The notes beneath the pieces are model-generated. The model made no database searches. It had not been told where the DNA came from and saw nothing but the letters and a program-made list of their open reading frames with translations. Position numbers and translations under genes: made by a program. A stretch of 13,477 nt of DNA. Source: an uncultured Acetatifactor sp. Its GTDB lineage: Bacteria > Bacillota > Clostridia > Lachnospirales > Lachnospiraceae. Numbering within the stretch: position 1 is the first letter of the stretch; each line of letters starts with the position of its first letter. Of the stretch, positions 1 to 8,900 are shown one piece after another. Where the stretch lies: assembly GCA_947631715.1 (NCBI GenBank), contig CANRMK010000021.1:1-13477 (forward strand). Reading direction: 5' to 3'.

Positions 1-611
1 AACTGTCCCTGTATGTGCTGCCCGCACGCCTCATACTTGCATATGCACAGGCTATTCAAAAAAATTTCTGGGAAATATGGGATTCTTTTGGAGGTAAAGA
101 GTATTCAGATATCATACAGGAAGATGATCCGCAAGATGCTGATTCTGATCTGCGTAAACTCCTTTTTTACAAGGTTATACAGAGAAAAAATGAAGATGAA
201 TTCCTGGAGTTTTGGGATGGCCGTAATCTGGTCTTGTCTCAGGCTATGAAAGAATGTATTCAGCGCTGGAAAGAGCAGTTTAATGATATCAGCGTGCCTT
301 CTGATATGTTGGCAGAATCTTTTTTGGCAAAAATGATGATCCGATTGAAAGATATTTATTTCCGATATGTGGATAAAGCGTTTGTGACAGAATTCATAGA
401 GCATGGAAATGATTTTGATCATCAGAAGGCGCTTATCCTCCTCGAACAGCTTCTGGATGAGGGACAGGAGTATTTTCCGGAGTTAACAGGTGAACAGGCG
501 GATGAGTGGATCATTCAAGGGAAAAGGGACGACTTTGATCGTATGGCGATAAGTGCACTTGTATCTTTGTTGACAAATAAGAGGCAGAGAAATAAAATAT
601 TCGGATTTTAG
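1..611 (+). CDS. Hypothetical protein, C-terminal part, paralogue of the next gene (5' truncated)
   Basis: The reading frame is open from base 3 to the TAG at 609-611, and no start with a ribosome binding site is visible, so the gene begins upstream of the window. About 202 residues are seen. I do not recognise the family. The visible part is acidic, predicted mostly helical, and has no signal peptide or membrane segment. Its first residues (LPAR, then FWEIWDSF) match LPAR and FWELWKEW near residue 265 of the following gene. Both proteins also share an FWDG/WWDG patch, a helical C-terminal half, and a basic end with aromatic last residues (IFGF versus YFHF). If its length matches the paralogue, roughly 260 residues lie upstream. 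The next gene starts 11 bases after this stop, so the two are almost certainly co-transcribed. Seen: frame and similarity. Function: unknown. Confidence 0.8.
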   Translation, partial: LSLYVLPARLILAYAQAIQKNFWEIWDSFGGKEYSDIIQEDDPQDADSDLRKLLFYKVIQRKNEDEFLEFWDGRNLVLSQAMKECIQRWKEQFNDISVPSDMLAESFLAKMMIRLKDIYFRYVDKAFVTEFIEHGNDFDHQKALILLEQLLDEGQEYFPELTGEQADEWIIQGKRDDFDRMAISALVSLLTNKRQRNKIFGF

Positions 612-622
612 GGAGGTAATCT

Positions 623-2134
623 ATGGGGACATTCGCATGCTATACAGGGGAAATGGATATACCGGAAGAAAAAAAGGACTGTTTTGGACAACAGATGATG
701 AAACTTCTTAACTACGGCGGAATGATGCAGCTGGAGCAGGTGTCGCTGTTTGGCCGTGAACTGATTCTTTTAAACCCGGTGGAATTATCTAAGGAAGGTA
801 AGGTGAATTTCTGGTATAATTATTTTGAAGAGAGCAGTTGGGAGAGCGCCGGGTTTGACGCGAATAACTTAACTTTTTATTCCAATAAAATAGGCAGCTG
901 TGAATTTAGCGATGTTATTCTTGCCGCATATATGCTGTATGAAATGTATATTGAGGCTCCGGGGTTTACAGAGTGCAATGGGGAGATGATCGATCCGCAG
1001 TTTTATGGAGGATGGCTTAACCATATCCTTGGAACGGAATTTTCTATGGAGAAGCGTTATCGTCTCTGGGAAAATGCAGAGCATATCGCATTTTCTAGAA
1101 TGGATTACGATGATTCGTTTTCCAAAGAGGAGTTAAGAGACCTGATCGCAAATGAATTTGAAATTGCCGGCGGAACAGAATTAGCAGATCTTTTATATAT
1201 CCTATATGGAACGGAGACTTTAGAAACTGACCATATAATACCGGGCTCCTATCCGGATGATGTATATCGGTGTAAAAAAGCCTTGATAAGTTTTCGGAAG
1301 ATCAACGGGGATCATTTTTTGGAATCTCTTTTATACTTCCTGCAAATGGACAGGAGTAAGAGAGAAAAAAATACGGATACAAACTTAGCTTTGCTTACAG
1401 AATTGTCGATGTTTCTTCCAGCACGGGTATTTGTCTATCTTGCGGCAGAAATAGATTATAAACCGTTTTGGGAATTGTGGAAGGAATGGAAAGATAAAGT
1501 ATATCATGATGAACGGATGAAACAGTATGCTTCTAAAAAACTGCAGAAACAGCGGCGGGAGCGGAGAACAAGCATCATTCCAAAGATAAGGACCGCTGCA
1601 TTTCTCCGGCAGGACAATTGGTTCACGTTTTATGATACACCGAAGGAATTAATAGGTAAGGGTAATTACTATTTGTCAGATGATGATCGGATCTTCTGGT
1701 GGGACGGCACGGATGAAGTCGTTATCTCAGATGAGATGAACACATGGCTTACGGAACTCTCCGACAGACATCGCAGGCTGATGGATTTACCGGATGCAGG
1801 CTGCGGGGATCAATTTAAAGGTGCTGATTTCATACGGGACTTTATAGTTCTTTTGGATGAAATATGTGATTACTATAAGCGTATTTATCCGTTTAAGACA
1901 ATGTTTTATGATTTCATACAAAATTCAGAAAAGAAAGAATACAGAGCTGCCCTGGGTTTGCTGCAAATTCTCTATGAAGAGAATAAAGAAGAAGGGAAAG
2001 TGATCAAATATGCAAAAGGAGAATGGGATTTTGTCAGCAAAAATGTCACGCAGAACATTGCCCGTTTGCGGTTGAAAAGATATCTGAGCGTTATGGCAAA
2101 TGTGAAAATGAGAAAAAAATATTTTCACTTTTAA
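623..2134 (+). CDS. Hypothetical protein, 503 aa, tandem paralogue of the upstream gene
   Basis: ATG 623 is preceded by GGGAGG at about 611-616, a strong ribosome binding site at good spacing, so the start is secure. The protein has 503 residues, is rich in Trp, Tyr, Phe, Asp and Glu, and has no signal peptide or membrane helix, so it should be cytoplasmic. The N-terminal half (roughly 1-180) has a compact alpha/beta look, with NFWYNYFEESSWE and GGWLNHILGTEFS. The C-terminal half (about 255-503) is helical and homologous to the preceding gene. Between them is a basic stretch near residues 295-312 (KKLQKQRRERR) that could contact nucleic acid or be a linker. No catalytic motif is recognisable. 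It sits at the end of an operon whose start is off the window; 62 bases separate it from the XRE gene. Confidence 0.85.
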   Translation: MGTFACYTGEMDIPEEKKDCFGQQMMKLLNYGGMMQLEQVSLFGRELILLNPVELSKEGKVNFWYNYFEESSWESAGFDANNLTFYSNKIGSCEFSDVILAAYMLYEMYIEAPGFTECNGEMIDPQFYGGWLNHILGTEFSMEKRYRLWENAEHIAFSRMDYDDSFSKEELRDLIANEFEIAGGTELADLLYILYGTETLETDHIIPGSYPDDVYRCKKALISFRKINGDHFLESLLYFLQMDRSKREKNTDTNLALLTELSMFLPARVFVYLAAEIDYKPFWELWKEWKDKVYHDERMKQYASKKLQKQRRERRTSIIPKIRTAAFLRQDNWFTFYDTPKELIGKGNYYLSDDDRIFWWDGTDEVVISDEMNTWLTELSDRHRRLMDLPDAGCGDQFKGADFIRDFIVLLDEICDYYKRIYPFKTMFYDFIQNSEKKEYRAALGLLQILYEENKEEGKVIKYAKGEWDFVSKNVTQNIARLRLKRYLSVMANVKMRKKYFHF

Positions 2135-2196
2135 TAGGAAGTTGTAAAATAGGAACGAAAGGTTTCAAATTGGGCACATAAAAAGGAGTGAGCTGT

Positions 2197-2511
2197 ATGC
2201 AGGCAGATTTTCCTCAGATCGACATATATCGAACGGGCCAGAACATTAAAAAGATCATGCAGTCACAGAACCTGACAGTGAAAGACATCCAGGGATATCT
2301 TGGGTTTTCTGCGTCACAGAGCATTTACCATTGGTTTGAGGGCAGGAGCCTCCCATCGTTGGATAACCTGTATGCACTGAGCGCACTGTTCCGCGTACCG
2401 ATTGATGCGCTGGTGTGCGGAAACAGGAAAGAATGGTTTTGTTTTTACAGGTGTTCTGCAATCAGACGTTATGTGGCTTATTATGAAAAATTTATGGCAA
2501 GGTATGCATAG
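2197..2511 (+). CDS. Small XRE-family helix-turn-helix protein
   Basis: A 104-residue single-domain DNA-binding protein. Residues 14-72 carry an XRE/Cro-type helix-turn-helix: NIKKIMQSQNLTVKDIQGYL, then a recognition-helix region SASQSIYHWFEGRSLPSLDN, then the usual closing helix ending in VPIDALV. The last 30 residues (FYRCSAIRRYVAYYEKF) form an aromatic, basic tail. I prefer ATG 2197 over an in-frame GTG at 2188 because the ribosome binding site AAGGAG (2183-2188) overlaps that GTG and sits 8 bases before the ATG. It probably acts as a transcriptional regulator. The palindromic sites just after its stop (2513-2541) are natural candidate operators, but binding is inferred. The next gene in this direction encodes a PIN-like nuclease. 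Confidence 0.88.
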   Translation: MQADFPQIDIYRTGQNIKKIMQSQNLTVKDIQGYLGFSASQSIYHWFEGRSLPSLDNLYALSALFRVPIDALVCGNRKEWFCFYRCSAIRRYVAYYEKFMARYA

Positions 2512-2512
2512 G

Positions 2513-2541
2513 GATGTAATGTTACATCATAATATTACATC
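2513..2541. promoter_or_regulatory. Palindrome triplet, candidate operator
   Basis: GATGTAA (2513-2519), a 2-base spacer, then TTACATC (2522-2528) forms a perfect 16-bp dyad. A third half-site, ATTACATC (2534-2541), follows 5 bases later and also pairs with GATGTAAT at 2513-2520. It starts two bases after the XRE gene stop, upstream of the PIN-like gene. The shape fits a dimeric regulator site with an auxiliary half-site. The bound protein is unknown. Confidence 0.5.
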
Positions 2542-2577
2542 AAACTTTAGAAACAAATATCCTACAGCGACTTTAGA

Positions 2578-2704
2578 GAGAATCACGAAACAATTCTCCG
2601 GGCGCAGAATGCGGATTCTGCGTCGATTGTATTATAGATTCAATGACTGACGGCGGCTGCTCCCTTAGAATGATCTTATCAGAGATTGTTCGAGGGAGAT
2701 TTTT
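2578..2704 (+). promoter_or_regulatory. Structured mRNA leader with three hairpins, the last covering the ribosome binding site
   Basis: Three stem-loops occur in a row. The first is GAGAAT/ATTCTC (2578-2583 with 2593-2598). The second is CGCAGAAT/ATTCTGCG (2603-2610 with 2615-2622, loop GCGG). The third is a long hairpin, 2660-2698: CTCCCT pairs with AGGGAG, then a T-G wobble, one bulged A, then GAATGATCT with AGATTGTTC (two more wobbles) around the loop TATCAG. The 3' arm of the third hairpin is the ribosome binding site (GGGAG 2694-2698) of the gene starting at 2705. The bases after it, ATTTTT, resemble a terminator U-tract. AGAAT at 2667-2671 could instead pair with ATTCT in either earlier hairpin, allowing a switch. 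Structure is read from the sequence; regulation is inferred. Confidence 0.55.
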
Positions 2705-3361
2705 ATGGCCGGACAGATACATTTTATGGTGGATTTTGAGAATACAAGAAGCCGCGGCTTGCAGGGAGCGGACTATCTTTTGCCGGAGGATGTGGTGACT
2801 ATCTTTTACAGTCAGGCCTGTATGAAGATTGAACGCAGATGGTTTTGCCGGATACAGGAAGCGGGATGCGGGTTTCATATCTGTAAGCTGCAGAAGGAAG
2901 GAAAGAATGCACTGGACTTTTATATCGCATCACGCATCGGAGAATTATATGGCAGCGGTTATACAGACAAGATTGCAATTGTGAGCAATGATGCCGGATT
3001 TAGGGCAGTCAGGGATTACTGGAAGAATTGCACGCCTGTATCGCGGGACATTATTCTGCGTCCGGACATAGAACAATGTATCGCTGCCTCCGGAGAAAGC
3101 AGCTGCAGACAGAGACAGATCTCCAGGGGGAGACAGGAAATATCACTGGAAGATGAATATCAACGGTATATCGAGCATCAAAGACTTCGCAGAAAACTAG
3201 AGGACAACTTTGGTGATACGGAATATGCCTGCCTGATCGAACAAATCATAAGCATGGTAGAATCTCCCAAACCTCGCAAGATCCTTTATTTGGATTCTGT
3301 AAAACAATTTGGAAGAGAGAAAGGACTCAAAATCTATCATAAGGTCAGACAGATTTTGTAA
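2705..3361 (+). CDS. PIN/NYN-like nuclease domain protein
   Basis: 218 residues from ATG 2705, with GGGAG 6 bases upstream. The first ~110 residues look like the PIN/NYN-like fold of metal-dependent RNases. An N-terminal strand ends in VDFENT (Asp10, Asn13). A central KNALDFYIASRIGEL carries Asp71, and IVSNDAGFRAVRDYW carries Asp96. These acidic positions match the metal-binding set expected for the superfamily. The C-terminal ~90 residues (from about 135) are charged and helical, with a basic end, and may bind RNA or a partner. No signal peptide or membrane segment is seen. Likely role: cytoplasmic RNA or DNA cleavage, unproven. It lies after the XRE gene and has a hairpin-blocked ribosome binding site, so expression may be tightly controlled, as expected for a toxic nuclease (inference). 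Confidence 0.78.
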   Translation: MAGQIHFMVDFENTRSRGLQGADYLLPEDVVTIFYSQACMKIERRWFCRIQEAGCGFHICKLQKEGKNALDFYIASRIGELYGSGYTDKIAIVSNDAGFRAVRDYWKNCTPVSRDIILRPDIEQCIAASGESSCRQRQISRGRQEISLEDEYQRYIEHQRLRRKLEDNFGDTEYACLIEQIISMVESPKPRKILYLDSVKQFGREKGLKIYHKVRQIL

Positions 3362-3413
3362 GCCTGATAATGAATAACTGCTCAACAAAAAATGAGATGA
3401 AACTATCTTGTGA

Positions 3414-3442
3414 TTGATTTGCCTAGGAATATTTTGTATAAT
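3414..3442 (+). promoter_or_regulatory. Sigma-A-type promoter of the pRiA4b/helicase operon
   Basis: The -35 element TTGATT (3414-3419), a 17-base spacer and a perfect -10 TATAAT (3437-3442) predict transcription from about 3449. That leaves a leader of about 100 bases before the GTG at 3549. There is no other gene in this gap, so this promoter most likely drives the two large genes that follow. Confidence 0.65.
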
Positions 3443-3456
3443 GTAGGTGCTGACAT

Positions 3457-3471
3457 TTTATTAGTAATAAA
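3457..3471. promoter_or_regulatory. 15-bp palindrome just downstream of the promoter, candidate operator
   Basis: TTTATTAGTAATAAA is a perfect 15-bp inverted repeat centred on a G. It lies about 8-22 bases after the predicted transcription start, where a bound repressor would block elongation or initiation. It is AT-rich and could partly be chance. The regulator is unknown. Confidence 0.4.
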
Positions 3472-3548
3472 CTGAGAAGACAGGCGAAATAAAGTAATTG
3501 AATGAGATGGAAAACAGGATGAATTCGTAAGGAAAGGATCGGATAAAA

Positions 3549-5885
3549 GTGGCAGGATACGTATTAAAAATTGTGCTGGAGGATACCCATCCTCCCGTGT
3601 GGCGTCGTGTGGTCATACCAGAGAGGATCAGCTTTTACGAACTGCATCTTGTGATTCAATGTCTTTTTGGCTGGGAAGACTGCCATTTGCACAACTTCAG
3701 CATTCCGTCGGAAAATATTTATATTGATGAGGAAGAAACCTTTAGCCTTTGGGATGTGCATTATTCGGAAAAAACGACACTTGTTGATCGTTTCTTCCCG
3801 GGTTTTAAATGGATCCGCTACACTTACGATTTCGGGGATGATTGGAGACATAAGATCATCTTCGAAAAAATCGACGAAAGCTATAAGGAGAGGTATGCAG
3901 CGCTGCTTAAGGTCAAAGGGGATGATTTTGAGGAGGATACAGGAGGCGTCTGGGCAAATGATGGGGACGGAGGAGCCCGTCGGTTTCTTGATGTGCAGGC
4001 GGTAACAGAAAAACTGAGAAAACTTATCTTCACGATGCATGAGGATCTTGATGCAGGAACCGAGTCCACATGTCTCTCGGATGATGAGAAAAAAATGCTG
4101 GATGATTTGTTCCTGGATTTTCTTGACCGCCTGGATTCAGCATCCCACGCATCTTCTTATAAACGCGAACCATCTCCCATGGCGCACAAAATAGAGAGTT
4201 GGATTCATTTCTGCGAGGAATGTCTTCAGCAGGCGGAAGAAGGAGAGGATGCAAAAGACGGAAAAACCGAAGATGAAAAAGCCGGAGAAGAAAAAACTCA
4301 AAGTAAAAACAGCGGAGACGATGGCTATTCTCAGATGATCCTTCCGTTTCTGAAACAAGAGGATATGGAAGAGCCGAATCATGTTCTGGAGATTGTCTCC
4401 GGTACCAAAAGCTGCGCGGAACTGTTGTGTGCTCTGAGCCTGCAGGAGGCTAAGGACTATTGCAAATATCTTCAGATTCCGTATCTGGACAGCTGGAACA
4501 AGACACAGATGACATGTGCGATCGCGCAGGAACTATATGATCATCCGGAATATGTGCTGTATGTCTTGCATGAAGAGGAATTCAGGGAATATCTGCGTCT
4601 GGCAGGTCTGCCGAAAGGCAGGCTGGAGAAGCTGCCGGAGGACGACACGCTCACCAAGGCTTTTGGCATTGGGCTGGCGGATATACAGGTAGAAAAGAGG
4701 AAAGGGAAAACCAGGGCAACTCTCTCGTTTGCCACGGATATTTCTCCCGTGCTGTGTTCTCTGCCTGCCGCTCTCCGGAAACAAACCTATCAGGAAATGG
4801 GGCTGTTTTCGAAAAGACTCAAAACACTTGTCCTTGTGTATGGCCTGATCGATTTTGACAGCTTGAGGGATATTTTGCAGAGAGTCTACCATACGGTGGT
4901 CACGCCTGAGACTTTCTGCCGTTACATATACTGGCATGGGAGATTCAACAATCTGCTGCAGACCCTTTACCGGGCAGATTCCGGTAAGGCGTATGCGGCT
5001 GTGTTACAGTTGGATGCCGATTACATTATGGGAAGGATGCTGCACTATTCGGAAGACTTGGAGTATGTTCATTTTTCTAAAAACGAATTGCGTGAAAAGG
5101 CCAATAACCTTACAATGAGAAACGATTGGGTAGAAGAACTGTGCGACATTCTGCTATATCGACTTGGAATTTCGGCTAAAGTAGTAGACGATATTATCGA
5201 GTTTATTTTCCCAAAAATCGTGGAGGGACATTCGCTGCCCTTTGTATTAGAGAGTATGCTTCATATATTGCCTGTGGAGCCGGAACTTTCTGATCTCGGC
5301 GAACTGTGGTTCGCCGTGGCCGGCCTGCTGTTGGAACTGGAACTGCCGATGCTGAAAGGAAGAAGCCGCCAGCAGTACGCAAAGGAAAAAGGAATCTCGG
5401 CATGGGATATCGACATGGTTGAGGAGAAAAAGAAGCCTGTTCATGTAAAAGAATGCCATATGTATGAGTTTGACCCTATCATTCAGGAGGCAATGTTTCA
5501 GGCTGTGAATTTTGCGAGTGAGCGGGATATAAAACGACTGGAGGCGTATCTGCAAAAGGAGGAGATTCATTCAGAGGAGTTCCTTTATCTTTTGGCCAAA
5601 GCCAATATAGTCGGCGGCCTGTTTCAGAAAGCGGATTCTTTGATCCGTCGGCTCAGAGCAAGTTCGCCTCGCGGGAAAAATGGGGCTGAGGCACTTCAGG
5701 AAATGCTGGAGGCGGGTATTGAGGTGACGGATGAGCCGGAGGAAGACGATGATCTTTTCATGGACAGGTGGCTTTCGCCGGTTTCCCTGCCCTATGTCAG
5801 GGAAACACCTAAAATAGGCAGAAACGATCCCTGTCCATGCGGGTCTGGGAAAAAATACAAAAAATGCTGTGGAAGAATTCATTAA
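3549..5885 (+). CDS. pRiA4b ORF-3-like protein with C-terminal SEC-C zinc motif, 778 aa
   Basis: GTG 3549 is the first usable start: an in-frame ATG at 3507 runs into a TAA, and AAGGAAAGGA lies just upstream of the GTG. Residues 1-150 match the plasmid pRiA4b ORF-3-like family: EDTHPPVWRR, then LHLVIQCLFGWEDCHLHNF, then YTYDFGDDWRHKI, with a diverged TGGVW. Residues ~224-260 are an acidic, low-complexity linker. Around 280-360 is a SAP/Rho-N-like helical segment (EAKDYCKYLQI ... SWNKTQM). The region from 400 to 720 is helical and unrecognised. The last 22 residues are a SEC-C motif (NDPCPCGSGKKYKKCC; ligands Cys762, Cys764, Cys773, Cys774), a zinc module known from the SecA C-terminus and many stand-alone proteins. 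No membrane segment is seen. Molecular function is unknown; it is likely a nucleic-acid or protein adaptor for the helicase encoded 48 bases downstream. Confidence 0.88.
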   Translation: MAGYVLKIVLEDTHPPVWRRVVIPERISFYELHLVIQCLFGWEDCHLHNFSIPSENIYIDEEETFSLWDVHYSEKTTLVDRFFPGFKWIRYTYDFGDDWRHKIIFEKIDESYKERYAALLKVKGDDFEEDTGGVWANDGDGGARRFLDVQAVTEKLRKLIFTMHEDLDAGTESTCLSDDEKKMLDDLFLDFLDRLDSASHASSYKREPSPMAHKIESWIHFCEECLQQAEEGEDAKDGKTEDEKAGEEKTQSKNSGDDGYSQMILPFLKQEDMEEPNHVLEIVSGTKSCAELLCALSLQEAKDYCKYLQIPYLDSWNKTQMTCAIAQELYDHPEYVLYVLHEEEFREYLRLAGLPKGRLEKLPEDDTLTKAFGIGLADIQVEKRKGKTRATLSFATDISPVLCSLPAALRKQTYQEMGLFSKRLKTLVLVYGLIDFDSLRDILQRVYHTVVTPETFCRYIYWHGRFNNLLQTLYRADSGKAYAAVLQLDADYIMGRMLHYSEDLEYVHFSKNELREKANNLTMRNDWVEELCDILLYRLGISAKVVDDIIEFIFPKIVEGHSLPFVLESMLHILPVEPELSDLGELWFAVAGLLLELELPMLKGRSRQQYAKEKGISAWDIDMVEEKKKPVHVKECHMYEFDPIIQEAMFQAVNFASERDIKRLEAYLQKEEIHSEEFLYLLAKANIVGGLFQKADSLIRRLRASSPRGKNGAEALQEMLEAGIEVTDEPEEDDDLFMDRWLSPVSLPYVRETPKIGRNDPCPCGSGKKYKKCCGRIH

Positions 5886-5933
5886 GATGTGGGATTGTCC
5901 TGCCTTTGGGTACAAGGGAGAGAAAACTCAGAC

Positions 5934-8900
5934 ATGAATGAGATATCAAAAGCTGTTTTCAGGGCCATTCATGAGGGAAAGTGGCTGCAGATAGAATATC
6001 ACAATCAAGGCAGAGAACGGACAAAATTCTGGATCGGAATCCGCGATTTGGATGCGCTCAAAAGGAAATTGTCTGTAGATGGTCTGCACATTGTTCAGAT
6101 GTCCCTGAAAGAGTTGAAATTGGATTTTGACTCTATTCTTTCCGCAACGGTCATTGAGGGATCCTACCAAAAGAAAAATGAAAATTTGATCGAAGACATC
6201 AAGATCTATCCGGAAAAATATGAGGGATTGTTTGGAAATGTCGCAAATCTGAAGATCCTCAACTATCTGGCGGCATGCAATCGGCTGGATACAGTGCCTT
6301 ATTATCACGATTATAGTCTTTTGCGGTTGTTTGATGGTGACAAGCTGGCGGAGGGGAAATCCATACTGGGGCAATATCCTCTCACAGAGGAACAGTTCGG
6401 CGCGCTGATCAGGCAATTTTCCGCAGGCATTTCCCCTAAAAGGAAATTGAAAAATATAGAGCTTGCTCTAAATGTTATGAGCGTGCATCTGCCGAAGCAG
6501 AAAGGCCTGTATGTATTGGCATACAGGAGGCTTTTGTTCGATATAAAGAATAGATGCCTGCGCCCGGATGAGGAAATAACCATCTGTTATGAATATCAAG
6601 TTCTGGAACAGAAGCAGAGTATTCGTCAATTCCTGAATGTGGAGGACTATGGACTGTTGGAGCACTTTGAACAGAACCAGGAATTGATCAAGGACAGAAT
6701 CACGCAAAATAGCCCATGGATCAAGGGAGTGGATGACATGCCCTATGTCATTGCCCTGGGCAGAGATGTTAAGATAGATCTGCAGTCGGAATACGATGCT
6801 ATTGTAAAGATGTATGAAGCGGGAAGAGATTTCGTCCCTGCCCCGATCAGTGCTTTCTTTGGTGAGATGCTGAGCCGCCCTGTCCGAAAGAAGACCTATC
6901 CCTTTGCCATTGTCAACAGACAGATCAATATGGATCAGCTTTTGGCCATCAACAACGCAATGAAATACCCGCTGGCATATGTGCAGGGGCCTCCCGGCAC
7001 GGGGAAGACCAACACGATTCTGAATACGATCACCACCGCCTTTTTTAATGAACGGACGGTGTTGTTTGCATCTTACAACAATCATCCCATTGACAGTGTG
7101 TTTGAAAAACTCTGTAATATGAAGACTGCGTATGGCTGGAGGATTCCCTTTCCTGTGGTCCGCTTGGGAAACCAGGAAAAAGTGGAACAGGCCCTGGAGT
7201 ACATGCGCCATATTTATAATGAGACAAAGAAGATTCCAATTAAGGAACAGAATCTGCAGCGGAACAAAAGGCTGGAAACACAGAAGCTGGATGAGCTTTC
7301 GCAGCTTTTGAAACAGTATGAAGAGCTGCTGGAATTACAGGAGAAAAAAGCGGCGATCAAAGAGATAGCGGATACCCAGCAGCGGCATTTGGCGTTTTAT
7401 GCGGATCTTTTCGGGCGCCAGATGGAGAATGTAGACAGACGGCAGAATGAATTAAAAGGTATTTCTCTGGAAAGGGCGCTGGAGCTGCTTCCACAAGATG
7501 ACAAATACCTGCTGAACTATATGTATTATGCGTCGGCGCGCTGTATCAGACGGCTGGATGAACCAAAAAATGAAAAGCTGAAAAATATTATTTTTTCCGA
7601 TGAGGAGAACAGGGTAGAGACCTTTGAAAAATATCTTTCGGAGGAAGAAAATGTAGGACAGTTCCTGAGAATTTTTCCTATTGTTGTCACTACTTGTATT
7701 TCCGCCCATAAGATAGGAAGACCGGCACGGTATTTTGACATGGTGATCATGGACGAGGCAAGCCAGTGTAATACGGCAGTGTCACTGGTGCCTATTATAA
7801 GGGGAAATAACCTGATGCTGGTTGGAGATCCGCAGCAGCTGAATCCGGTGATCACCCTGAATCCCCGCACCAATGAAATCCTTAGAAAAATGTATAATGT
7901 GACGGAAGAGTATGATTATATTAAGAATTCCATTTATAAGACTTATCTGGCGTGCGATGCGGTCAGCTACGAGACGCTTTTAAGCCATCACTATAGATGC
8001 CATGCACAGATTATCCAGTTCAGCAACAAGAAATATTATCACAGTAAGTTAAAGATTGACAGTTCAGTCCATTCGGATTTTCCGCTGGTGTTTATGAATG
8101 TTCCCCGCAGTTCTGCCTCCGTGCGCAATGCTTCGACTGAGGAGGCAGAGGCGATTGCCCGTTATGCCGCAGAAAACAGGGAGAAGACGATAGGGGTCAT
8201 TACTCCTTTTGCAAATCAGAGGGACTGTATTCAGGAGACATTGAGGGCGAGGGGAATTGCCAATGTGACATGCGGTACAGTGCACGCGTTTCAGGGGGAT
8301 GAAAAGGATGTAGTACTCTTTTCGCTGGCGGTGACGGAGCAGACCGGAGAAAAAAGCTATGAGTGGCTGAAAAATAACAAGGAACTGATCAATGTCGCGG
8401 TATCACGCGCCAGAGAACAGCTGATCATCGTGGGAGACGGGGAGAATATCAACAGGCTGCATGATCTGCACCCGGAGGAGAGAGATGATCTGTTTGAACT
8501 GGTTAATTATGTAAATACAAATGGAAAGAGCACGATCACGCCAAGAAATACAAATTCAAGGGCGCTGGGTGTCAAGCCTTACAGCACTCAGACTGAGGAG
8601 GCATTCCTGGAAAATCTGAATCATGCTCTGGATAATATTTTAAACGGAGAGGGCAGATGCTCTGTAAAAAAGGAAGTACCGGTAAAACAGGTATTTGGCG
8701 AAAACTTTTCCCATGAGGATTTTTTCTATCGGGGGCAGTTCGATTTTGTAGTATATCAGAAAAATTATGCCAAACAGGATATTCCTATTCTGGCCATTGA
8801 ACTGGACGGAAAGGAACATCAGGAAGATGAGATCGTGAGCAAAAGGGATCAAAAGAAAAACCAGATATGTCAGGAACATCACTTTGAACTGATCCGTGTA

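Noticed and set aside
2402..2650. Open frame of 82 codons overlapping the end of the XRE gene
   Set aside because: It has no ribosome binding site, overlaps a well-supported gene out of frame, and runs through the palindrome and hairpins; the protein resembles nothing.
3549..3990. Reading the pRiA4b domain as part of an IS1096-like transposon
   Set aside because: No transposase, terminal inverted repeats or target-site duplication were seen around the operon.
6468..7211. 247-codon open frame on the minus strand inside the helicase gene
   Set aside because: It is antisense to a helicase with intact motifs and has the Cys/His/Arg-rich look of a shadow frame.
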